Source: Deltaproteobacteria bacterium (GTDB lineage Bacteria > Desulfobacterota > GWC2-55-46). Taken from it: DNA of 5,176 bases. The DNA lies in NCBI GenBank assembly GCA_030646655.1, contig JAUSLB010000061.1, positions 1 through 5,176 of the forward strand. Reading direction: 5' to 3'. Position 1 is the stretch's first letter; the number at the start of each line of letters is the position of its first letter. Shown piece by piece: positions 1-4,873 of this stretch. The position numbers and the translations under genes are program-made. Below the pieces are notes generated by a model. It ran no database searches, had not been told where the DNA came from, and saw nothing but the letters and a program-made list of their open reading frames with translations.

Positions 1-160
1 TCTCCTCCTCGAGGAAGACGCCCTTGAACTGCACCATGCCGGCGTTGGTGAACAGGAGCGTCGGGTCGTCCTTGGGGATCAGGCCCGAAGAGGGGACTAT
101 CGTATGCCCGTTCCTCGCGAAATAGTCGAGGAACCTTTTTCTTATCTCAGAGGATTTCAT
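1..160 (-). CDS. alaS: Alanyl-tRNA synthetase, N-terminal fragment (cut by the window edge)
   Basis: AlaRS is a cytoplasmic class II synthetase that charges tRNA(Ala) with alanine. Only the first 53 codons are present; the gene runs off the low-coordinate edge. The translation starts [14 protein letters not shown] and continues through [19 protein letters not shown], then MVQFKGVFL. This is the very conserved N-terminus of the catalytic domain: the helix with R..FL.FF, the [17 protein letters not shown] stretch and the start of class II motif 1. The ATG at 158-160 has a well-placed AAGGA at 167-171 (six-base spacer), so the start is secure. It follows recX on the same strand, but a 252-base repeat element separates the two, so co-transcription is uncertain. 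No clear promoter was recognised in the short stretch between the element and the RBS. No oddity is visible in the fragment. Confidence 0.97.
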   Translation of the reverse strand, partial: MKSSEIRKRFLDYFARNGHTIVPSSGLIPKDDPTLLFTNAGMVQFKGVFLEEE

Positions 161-191
161 CAATATTCCTTAGAAAGTATTCCAACAGGAT

Positions 192-222
192 GTTGAAAAA
201 GTCCGTCCTGGACTTTTTCAAC
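192..222. repeat. Perfect 13-bp hairpin at the left end of element 1
   Basis: GTTGAAAAAGTCC (192-204) is exactly complementary to GGACTTTTTCAAC (210-222), with the five-base loop GTCCT. The layout, an A5 tract then a GC-containing stem then a T5 tract, is the same read from either strand, so it could act as a weak bidirectional terminator. The same hairpin with two more bases different recurs at 3791-3827. Terminator activity is inference. Confidence 0.7.
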
Positions 223-406
223 CACGATTTGGCCGGAGAGCCTCCGTCCAAATCTTACAAATTGCTCGACTTTTTTAATCTCGCAATTGCACAATCCATT
301 GAAAGGATTGGATTGTGGCTGGTAAGGAAAATTACTTTTATATGGCTCGCCTTATCACTTCGTGAGCTGGCGAGCATCCAGAGGGCAATCCGTCCGTGGA
401 TTGCCT

Positions 407-434
407 TAGCAGGCTGTTTTTCAACAGCCTGCTA
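407..434. repeat. Perfect 12-bp hairpin at the right end of element 1
   Basis: TAGCAGGCTGTT (407-418) pairs exactly with AACAGCCTGCTA (423-434) around the four-base loop TTTC. It forms the recX-proximal end of element 1, 49 bases past the recX stop. It is a strong stem, but neither strand has a T-run directly after it, so it is not a textbook intrinsic terminator. It could still protect the recX mRNA 3' end or pause polymerase. Confidence 0.7.
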
Positions 435-483
435 ATATACTATTTTCTCATATAATTGAGGCGTTTTGAAGCCCCGTAATGGT

Positions 484-954
484 TTAAGGCTCTTCAGGCT
501 TTTGGAAATTGATCGCTTTCATGATGGAATCCGCCGTAAAACCTCTTCCCTTTAGAAACCTGAAAGCCCTTTCCCTTGTTCTTTTGTCTAAAGGGATTCC
601 GGCCCTGTTCTCTTTTATCCATTTATTCAAGGCCGCCTCGGCTCCAAAGCCGCCCTTTAAGGGCGCAAACGCGGCCTCTATTATCTCCCTCGATATGCCC
701 TTTGACTCAAGCTCGGCAGATATTTTTATGGGCCCCCAGTTCTTGTATTTTACCCTCGAAGCGGCAAGCTCAGAGGCGAACTTCCCGTCATCGAGAAAGC
801 CCGCCTCCTTCAGGTAATCTATTACAGGCCCTATCTCTTCCGCCACGAACCCCTTGGCTTCGAGCTTTCCGGACAGCTCCATTACTGACCTTTGCCTGTA
901 GGAGAGTAGCTTATACGCTGTAGAAAGCGCGTCCCGCTTGGTCTTTTGGGCCAT
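484..954 (-). CDS. recX: RecX, regulatory protein of RecA
   Basis: RecX binds RecA-DNA filaments and limits RecA activity; it acts in the cytoplasm. The protein is 156 residues, a normal length for the family, and is almost all helical and charged, as expected of tandem three-helix repeats. Family-type features include the early A..LLSYR.RS..EL..KL..KGF segment (about residues 13-36), then an I..VI.YL...GFLDD..FA pattern (about 42-60), the R...K..GP.KI..EL..KGIS segment (about 67-88) and a C-terminal R..RFL..RGF segment (about 129-139). The ATG at 952-954 follows an AGGAG at 965-969 with a rather long ten-base spacer. It lies 44 bases downstream of the pilT-family gene and two genes after recA, the classical recA-recX neighbourhood interrupted by pilT, so co-expression with recA is likely. 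The stop (TAA, 484-486) is followed by 49 bases and then element 1. Confidence 0.93.
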   Translation of the reverse strand: MAQKTKRDALSTAYKLLSYRQRSVMELSGKLEAKGFVAEEIGPVIDYLKEAGFLDDGKFASELAASRVKYKNWGPIKISAELESKGISREIIEAAFAPLKGGFGAEAALNKWIKENRAGIPLDKRTRERAFRFLKGRGFTADSIMKAINFQKPEEP

Positions 955-967
955 AAAATAAAGGCTC

Positions 968-979
968 CTCAGGCCTGAG
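968..979. repeat. 12-bp perfect palindrome in the pilT-recX spacer
   Basis: CTCAGGCCTGAG is self-complementary along its full length and lies between the pilT-family stop and the recX start. It overlaps by two bases the AGGAG (965-969) that serves as the recX ribosome-binding site on the minus strand. It could be a chance palindrome, a protein-binding site or a small RNA structure that affects recX translation. Nothing in the sequence decides between these. Confidence 0.4.
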
Positions 980-998
980 AAAGGGGAGGGCAGGGGGA

Positions 999-2165
999 TC
1001 AGAACCTTTCGATATCCTGCGGCTTAGGAGCCGGCTTTCCCTCCTTCTCGTCCTTCTCGAAGTCCTTCCAGCCCATCTCGCTCTCGCCGGTTATCCCCTT
1101 GACCTTGAGGGCGAAGTCCGCAGGGTTGCTCGCCTGACGGAGCGCCTCGTCGTATGAGATAAGCCCCTTATTCAAGAGCCCGAGTATCGACTGGTCGAAG
1201 GTCTGCATCCCGTAGGTGGTATAGCCCTTCGTGATCGCGTCGGCTATATCCTTCGTCTTCTCCTTATCCTCGATGCACTCCCTTATCCTCGCGGTCGTCA
1301 CCATGACCTCCACCGCAGGGACCCTGCCTTTGCCGTCCTTGGTGGGCATGAGCCTCTGGGAGATGATGGCCTTGACGACGCCGGCGAGCTGTATCCTTAT
1401 CTGCTTTTGCTGGTACGGCGGGAATACCGACACTACCCTGTTTACCGTCTCCAGGGCGTCTATGGTATGGAGGGTGGAAAGGACCAGATGCCCTGTCTCA
1501 GCGGCTGTCAAGGCTATCTCGATCGTCTCAAGGTCCCTCATCTCGCCGACCATTATAATGTCCGGGTCCTGCCTCAGCGCGCCCCTGAGCGCGTCCGAGA
1601 AGTTATGGGAATCGACCCCGATCTCCCTCTGGTTTATGATGCAGCGCTTGTCCCTGTGGAGGAACTCTATCGGGTCCTCGGCGGTTATTATGTGGCCTGA
1701 GCGCCTGTTATTGATATAGTCTATCAAGGCGGCGAGCGTAGTCGATTTGCCGCTCCCGGTAACGCCTGTCACGAGTACGAGGCCGCGCATCTCATTCGAG
1801 ACGCTCTCAAGCACCTTGGGCAGGTTCAGCTCCTCGAACGCCTGTATCTTTATGGGGATTACCCTTAATACGATGCCCACCGCGCCCCTTTGCTGGAAGA
1901 CATTGACCCTGAACCTGCCGAGCCCAGGGATGCTGTATGCCATGTCGACCTGATGGTTGGCCTTAAAGACCTCCTTCTGGGACTCGCTCATTATCCTCAT
2001 CGCGGTCTTGGCGACCTCGTCAGGGGCGAGCCTCTCGTGGTTCTTTAAGGGGACGAGGTTGCCGTGGATCCTCAGGATAGGCGGCACGCCTGCCTTTAAA
2101 TGCACGTCAGACGCCCTGCTCTTTACTGCCGTATTTAAGACTGAACTTAGATCGATATCCGCCAT
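999..2165 (-). CDS. pilT: PilT/PilU-family type IV pilus retraction ATPase
   Basis: This is a hexameric secretion-type ATPase that acts at the inner-membrane base of type IV pili and powers pilus retraction (twitching, DNA uptake). The 388-residue protein has an N-terminal PAS-like domain with SDVHLK.G.PP.LRI.G (about 19-35). It then has Walker A GVTGSGKST (134-142, Lys140), the Asp box IITAEDPIEF (159-168), Walker B DIIMVGEMRD (202-211, catalytic Glu208) and the His box ETGHLVLSTLHT (223-234). The segment aligned with the PilT AIRNLIRE motif reads RIRECIED (293-300), so it is divergent. About 25 hydrophilic residues (EKDEKEGKPAPKPQ-rich) extend the C-terminus beyond usual PilT length. The ATG at 2163-2165 starts three bases after the recA stop, with AGGAG at 2172-2176 lying inside the recA end, so translation is probably coupled to recA. 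PilU or another PilT paralogue is a real alternative name; the family itself is certain. Confidence 0.93.
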   Translation of the reverse strand: MADIDLSSVLNTAVKSRASDVHLKAGVPPILRIHGNLVPLKNHERLAPDEVAKTAMRIMSESQKEVFKANHQVDMAYSIPGLGRFRVNVFQQRGAVGIVLRVIPIKIQAFEELNLPKVLESVSNEMRGLVLVTGVTGSGKSTTLAALIDYINNRRSGHIITAEDPIEFLHRDKRCIINQREIGVDSHNFSDALRGALRQDPDIIMVGEMRDLETIEIALTAAETGHLVLSTLHTIDALETVNRVVSVFPPYQQKQIRIQLAGVVKAIISQRLMPTKDGKGRVPAVEVMVTTARIRECIEDKEKTKDIADAITKGYTTYGMQTFDQSILGLLNKGLISYDEALRQASNPADFALKVKGITGESEMGWKDFEKDEKEGKPAPKPQDIERF

Positions 2166-2168
2166 ACA

Positions 2169-3191
2169 TTACTCCTCTTTTACTTTTACCCCGAAGTGCT
2201 GCAGCACTTTTTTTTCTATCTCAGCGGCTATCTGCTGGTGCTCCTTCAGGAAGGTCCTCGCGGACTCCCGCCCCTGTCCGAGCCTCTCGCCGTTATAGGA
2301 GAACCAAGAGCCGCTCTTCTCTACTATCTCCGCGTTTGAGGCGAGATCCAGTATGTCGCCCTCCTTCGATATGCCCTCGTTGAAGAGTATGTCGAACTCG
2401 GCGTCCTTGAAGGGCGGGGCGAGCTTGTTCTTGACGACCTTTACCCGAATCCTATTTCCTATCACCGCCTCGCCCTGTTTTATCTGGCCAATCTTCCTGA
2501 TGTCCAATCTTACGGAGGCGTAGAACTTTAAAGCGTTGCCGCCGGTCGTCGTCTCCGGGCTTCCGAACATTACGCCTATCTTGTGCCTTATCTGGTTTAT
2601 GAATATCACGCAGGTATGCGATTTGCTGATGTTCGAGGTGAGTTTCCTTAATGCCTGGCTCATGAGGCGGGCATGAAGGCCCATGTGGGAGTCCCCCATC
2701 TCGCCCTCGAGCTCCGCCCTCGGCACGAGCGCGGCGACCGAATCTATCACGATTAGGTCAATGGCCCCGCTCCTTATAAGCACATCCGTTATCTCAAGGG
2801 CCTGCTCGCCAGTATCGGGCTGGGATAACAGGAGATCGTCGGTATTCACTCCGAGCTTTTTGGCGTAAGCCAGATCCAACGCGTGCTCAGCGTCAACGAA
2901 CGCGACGGTTCCGCCTGCCTTCTGGGCCTCCGCCGCTATGTGGAGCGTCAAGGTGGTCTTTCCCGAGGATTCAGGCCCGAAGACCTCAACGACCCTGCCG
3001 CGGGGCACCCCGCCGGTGCCGAGGGCGATATTGAGGCCAGGCGAGCCTGTTGAGATCGTTTCGATGTCGGCCGGGGCGCCGTCCTTGCCGAGCCGCATTA
3101 TGGAGCCTTTGCCGAACTGCTTCTCGATCTGGCTTATGGCAAGCTCGATCGCCTTGCCCTTGGCTGACGATGCTGCAGGGGTGTTAGACAT
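2169..3191 (-). CDS. recA: RecA recombinase
   Basis: RecA forms ATP-dependent filaments on single-stranded DNA, drives strand exchange and triggers LexA cleavage. The 340-residue protein shows all core motifs: MAW-type N-terminal helix with [20 protein letters not shown] (11-30), Walker [10 protein letters not shown] (72-80, Lys78), the FVDAEHALD stretch (98-106), Walker B DLIVIDS (145-151), loop L1 with [14 protein letters not shown] (162-175) and loop L2 with [12 protein letters not shown] (199-210), then [16 protein letters not shown]. His203 occupies the position that is Met197 in E. coli RecA. The C-terminus ends KVKEE and lacks the long acidic tail of the 353-residue E. coli protein. 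The ATG at 3189-3191 has a strong GGAGG at 3199-3203 (seven-base spacer) and lies 16 bases after the thpR stop; pilT follows three bases after recA. I saw no recognisable LexA box directly upstream, so any SOS control would act from a promoter further up or of unknown motif. Confidence 0.99.
   Translation of the reverse strand: MSNTPAASSAKGKAIELAISQIEKQFGKGSIMRLGKDGAPADIETISTGSPGLNIALGTGGVPRGRVVEVFGPESSGKTTLTLHIAAEAQKAGGTVAFVDAEHALDLAYAKKLGVNTDDLLLSQPDTGEQALEITDVLIRSGAIDLIVIDSVAALVPRAELEGEMGDSHMGLHARLMSQALRKLTSNISKSHTCVIFINQIRHKIGVMFGSPETTTGGNALKFYASVRLDIRKIGQIKQGEAVIGNRIRVKVVKNKLAPPFKDAEFDILFNEGISKEGDILDLASNAEIVEKSGSWFSYNGERLGQGRESARTFLKEHQQIAAEIEKKVLQHFGVKVKEE
2194..2209. repeat. 16-bp perfect palindrome joined to an eight-base homopolymer inside the recA 3' end
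   Basis: AAGTGCTGCAGCACTT is a perfect palindrome that overlaps a run of eight T on the plus strand (2208-2215). In recA it encodes the segment around Lys-Val-Leu-Gln-His-Phe near the C-terminus. Read on the plus strand it resembles an intrinsic terminator (stem then T8) against antisense transcription. Read in recA it is an A8 tract just before a small stem. The coding need may explain it fully. Confidence 0.45.
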
Positions 3192-3207
3192 CTTGTGGCC
3201 TCCCTTT

Positions 3208-3774
3208 TTATTTTTTGGAATCTGTGAATTTAATCTCTTTTAGTTCCGTGTGCTCCGCCCCCTTGGGGCTTAAGACGCTTTTGAATAACATGAAAGAACC
3301 GGCCCTGAATCCCATACTTATGCCTGTCTTCAGCTCCCCGGCCGCTTTGCCCAAGCCCTTTGCCTCAGCCAGAGATCTTATCCTGCAAAGCGTAAGGTGC
3401 GGCTGGAAGGGGCGGTCATCCTTCTCAAAGTCGAGTAACGAGAGCCTCTCGTCGATATTGCCATGCAACTTTGACAGCTCCGGGCCCTCCCTTATCCCGA
3501 CCCAGATCACCCTCGGCGTTTTAAGGTTCGGGAAGCCCCCGACCCCCTCTACCGATACCGTAAAAGGCCCGATGCCCTCAGCCGCCTTTTCAAGCTCCCC
3601 GCCGATCGCGTCTATTTTAGAGGGGTCGACCTCGCCCAAGAATTTAAGCGTGAGGTGGATCGAGGCCGGCCTTACCCACGAGACCTCTTTCCAGCCCCTG
3701 TCGAGTCCCTCCTGAAGGGCCTTAATCATCCCGATAAGCTCATCAGGAAGCTTTATTGCTATGAAAGTCCTTAT
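3208..3774 (-). CDS. thpR: RNA 2',3'-cyclic phosphodiesterase (2H phosphoesterase, formerly 2'-5' RNA ligase)
   Basis: ThpR/LigT enzymes hydrolyse 2',3'-cyclic phosphates on RNA ends and can join tRNA half-molecules through 2'-5' bonds in vitro. Both catalytic H-x-T signatures are present: [10 protein letters not shown] (His40, Thr42) and HLTLCRI (His126, Thr128). The GGFPN...PRVIWVG segment between them is typical. The first ATG in frame is at 3727-3729, but the 15 preceding codons encode [14 protein letters not shown], the usual first beta-strand of the family, preceded by ATA (3772-3774) where ATG is expected. A GAGG at 3781-3784 lies six bases before that ATA, while the ATG at 3729 has no good RBS. 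I therefore place the start at 3774 (188 residues, normal length). If ATA is not used, the protein starts at 3729, has 173 residues and lacks its first strand. It is 16 bases from recA and probably shares its mRNA. A repeat element abuts its RBS. Confidence 0.88.
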   Translation of the reverse strand: MRTFIAIKLPDELIGMIKALQEGLDRGWKEVSWVRPASIHLTLKFLGEVDPSKIDAIGGELEKAAEGIGPFTVSVEGVGGFPNLKTPRVIWVGIREGPELSKLHGNIDERLSLLDFEKDDRPFQPHLTLCRIRSLAEAKGLGKAAGELKTGISMGFRAGSFMLFKSVLSPKGAEHTELKEIKFTDSKK

Positions 3775-3784
3775 CTTTTACCTC
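3772..3784 (-). promoter_or_regulatory. Ribosome-binding site with a putative ATA start codon for thpR
   Basis: On the minus strand this reads GAGGTAAAAGATA. GAGG is followed by a six-base spacer and ATA, after which the codons for [12 protein letters not shown] begin. An in-frame TAA (3778-3780) lies in the spacer, with only one codon (AAG) between it and the ATA, so no other start can supply the conserved N-terminus. None of the 14 codons between the ATA and the ATG at 3729 is ATG, GTG or TTG. The GAGGT could also pair with ACCTC at the element edge (3791-3795), which might affect access. Confidence 0.6.
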
Positions 3785-3883
3785 TAACAGGAGGTTGAAA
3801 AAGTCCGTCATGGACTTTTTCAACCTCGATTTGGCAATCCGTCCCCACATCATGGGGGTTGCATTAGCACTCTGTTCCTGCTA
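3785..3883. mobile_element. MITE-like interspersed repeat, short copy (element 2)
   Basis: This 99-base copy fills the gap between pncC and thpR. TAACAGGAGGTTGAAAAA opens it and CCTGCTA closes it, with TA at both edges. Bases 3794-3835 match 192-233 of element 1 at 40 of 42 positions. The sequence then jumps to GGCAATCCGTCC, which in element 1 lies 153 bases further on. A perfect 16-bp hairpin (GAGGTTGAAAAAGTCC at 3791-3806 with 3812-3827, loop GTCAT) is its main structure. Its right end overlaps the pncC stop codon (3881-3883) and its left end touches the thpR RBS, so no base of the gap is free of the element or the thpR translation signals. It is probably an internally deleted form of the long copy. 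Confidence 0.72.
3791..3827. repeat. Perfect 16-bp hairpin in element 2, upstream of thpR
   Basis: GAGGTTGAAAAAGTCC pairs exactly with GGACTTTTTCAACCTC around the loop GTCAT. The A5-GTCC/GGAC-T5 core gives terminator-like geometry on both strands. It sits in the path from pncC to thpR-recA, so it may lower read-through or set different mRNA levels. Activity is inference. Confidence 0.7.
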
Positions 3884-4375
3884 AATCTTGACGCCTATTA
3901 AGGCCCCTGTTACCTTTAATGCCTCCAGAGCCGAGAGCCTCCTGATGGAAGCCCTGTTCCCCTTAAATAAGAACCTTTTTACGATAGTCTTTTTATCCGA
4001 AGCCGCGCCTATGAAGACCGTCCCCACAGGCTTTCCGGGCCTTGCCCCTCCGGGGCCGGCTATTCCTGTGATCGAGACCCCTATATCGGATTTAAGCCTC
4101 TTTCTTACGCCTTCGGCGAGCTCAAGGGCCGTCTGCCCTGATACGGCCCCGTATCGCTTCAGCGTGGAGGCCTTTACGCCCGCGAGCCTTTTTTTTACCC
4201 GGTTATCGTAGGCGACTATCCCGCCTAAAAAATAATCCGAGCTTCCGGGGATATCGGTAATCATCTTGGAAAGCAGCCCGCCTGTGCACGACTCGGCCGC
4301 ACAGAGCTTTAGGCCCTTTTTCCTTAAGGCCTCCCCTATGAGGGCCTCCGGCCTTTTTCCGGCCGCCTCCCTCAT
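3881..4375 (-). CDS. pncC: CinA C-terminal-domain protein (nicotinamide-nucleotide amidohydrolase, PncC type)
   Basis: PncC deamidates nicotinamide mononucleotide to nicotinate mononucleotide in pyridine-nucleotide salvage; the domain also forms the C-terminal half of competence/damage-inducible CinA. Family signatures are clear: AESCTGGLLS (27-36, with the catalytic-site Ser29), ITDIPGSSDYFLGGIVAYDN (39-58), YGAVS.QTA (75-83), and GIAGPGGARPGKPVGTVFIG (104-123). The protein has 164 residues and no N-terminal molybdopterin-binding-like domain, so it is the short PncC form rather than full-length CinA. I chose the ATG at 4373-4375 because it overlaps the pgpA stop as ATGA and follows a GGGGG with a five-base spacer. 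An in-frame ATG at 4385-4387 would add four residues but has no RBS. Translation is probably coupled to pgpA. The TAG stop (3881-3883) is the terminal TAG of repeat element 2. A run of eight A on the coding strand (4189-4196) is a possible slippage site. Confidence 0.93.
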   Translation of the reverse strand: MREAAGKRPEALIGEALRKKGLKLCAAESCTGGLLSKMITDIPGSSDYFLGGIVAYDNRVKKRLAGVKASTLKRYGAVSGQTALELAEGVRKRLKSDIGVSITGIAGPGGARPGKPVGTVFIGAASDKKTIVKRFLFKGNRASIRRLSALEALKVTGALIGVKI

Positions 4376-4827
4376 CCGAGCCCCCATAGGACAAGGTGCG
4401 CCGAGATATTAGCGTAAACCCCGGCCATTATATCGTCAAGCACTATGCCCGGCCCGCCCTTTATCTTCCTTTCCATAAGCCTTATCGGATAGGGCTTAAG
4501 GATATCAAAAAACCTGAAAAGAATAAATACTAATGTTGCGTTAAAGGCGTTGAAGGGTATGAGGAAAAGGGATACTAAAATGCCTGAAATCTCGTCGCAA
4601 ACAACGCTCGAGGGGTCTTTGCCTCCCATATACCCCGCCGCCTGCCCGGCTATGCAGATAGAGGCTATGGTTATGAGAATAATAGAGAGGCCCTGCGCGT
4701 ATAAAGGAAGGGAGGCCGTAAAATACCCGATGGCGACCCCCCAAAGGCTCCCGAATGTCCCTGGCATAAACGGGATATAGCCGAGGTAAGCCCCTGTAGA
4801 AAGGAATATCGTAAGCCATTTTCTCAT
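4372..4827 (-). CDS. pgpA: Phosphatidylglycerophosphatase A
   Basis: PgpA is an inner-membrane enzyme that removes the phosphate of phosphatidylglycerol-phosphate to give phosphatidylglycerol. The 151-residue protein has normal family length and all marker motifs: GYIPFMPGTFGSLWG (16-30), KDPSSVVCDEISG (70-82), RFFDILKPYPI (105-115) and GGPGIVLDDIMAGVYAN (124-140), whose acidic residues are thought to bind Mg2+. Hydrophobic stretches at about 28-42, 46-66, 82-104 and 132-150 fit several membrane segments. The ATG at 4825-4827 follows AGGGA at 4832-4836 with a short four-base spacer. The stop overlaps the following pncC start. Upstream is a 217-base gap that mostly holds a repeat, so pgpA may begin a transcription unit, though I found no convincing promoter. 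Confidence 0.96.
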   Translation of the reverse strand: MRKWLTIFLSTGAYLGYIPFMPGTFGSLWGVAIGYFTASLPLYAQGLSIILITIASICIAGQAAGYMGGKDPSSVVCDEISGILVSLFLIPFNAFNATLVFILFRFFDILKPYPIRLMERKIKGGPGIVLDDIMAGVYANISAHLVLWGLG

Positions 4828-4873
4828 CTATTCCCTGTAAGACAGCGGAGGTTAAGTAAATTCGATATTTTTT

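Larger units (their letters stand above)
183..434. mobile_element. MITE-like interspersed repeat, long copy (element 1)
   Basis: This 252-base element fills most of the recX-alaS gap. Its left end reads CAACAGGATGTTGAAAAA and the reverse complement of its right end reads TAGCAGGCTGTTGAAAAA, which match at 15 of 18 positions, so it has terminal inverted repeats. Inside is a chain of hairpins: 192-222 (13 bp), 226-254 (GATTTGG/CCAAATC plus CGGAG/CTCCG), 290-317 (CACAATCC/GGATTGTG), 345-375 (GCTCGCC/GGCGAGC), 384-405 (GGCAATCC/GGATTGCC) and 407-434 (12 bp). The right edge is flanked by TA; the left edge has CA. The only long reading frame inside (81 codons from 190 on the plus strand) follows the repeat and is not a believable protein. 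Two relatives lie at 3785-3883 and 4874-5047. The ends and lack of a transposase suggest a non-autonomous element, perhaps mobilised by an IS630/Tc1-type enzyme that targets TA. The mobility class is inference. Confidence 0.72.

Noticed and set aside
161..182. T-box or other riboswitch upstream of alaS
   Set aside because: No T-box consensus or antiterminator was seen. The leader is only about 22 bases plus the repeat element, which has relatives beside unrelated genes.
183..434. CRISPR array or tandem repeat in the recX-alaS gap
   Set aside because: The hairpin units have different sequences and no regular spacer length; they are inverted, not direct, repeats.
190..435. 81-codon plus-strand reading frame (MLKKSVLDFFNHD...)
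   Set aside because: It lies almost wholly inside repeat element 1 and its sequence is a direct translation of the hairpins. There is no RBS or family resemblance.
509..923. Two plus-strand frames opposite recX
   Set aside because: Antisense shadows of a clear recX gene, with low-complexity Ser/Pro/Leu-rich translations.
1231..2298. Several plus-strand frames opposite the pilT-family gene and the recA end
   Set aside because: They overlap strongly conserved genes on the other strand and have no recognisable domains; their openness is explained by the codon bias of the real genes.
2683..3243. Two plus-strand frames opposite recA
   Set aside because: Shadow frames of recA without start signals or protein-like features.
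3192..3260. LexA operator upstream of recA
   Set aside because: No CTGT-N8-ACAG or GAAC-N4-GTTC type site was found in the short thpR-recA junction.
3215..4211. Plus-strand frames opposite thpR and pncC
   Set aside because: Antisense to genes with intact catalytic motifs. They lack family resemblance.
4203..4819. Additional minus-strand frames of 63 and 92 codons overlapping pncC and pgpA
   Set aside because: Out-of-frame overlaps rich in Arg and Gly, with no motifs, inside well-supported genes.
4828..4873. Sigma70-type promoter for pgpA
   Set aside because: The stretch is AT-rich, but no convincing pair of -35 and -10 hexamers with proper spacing could be picked.
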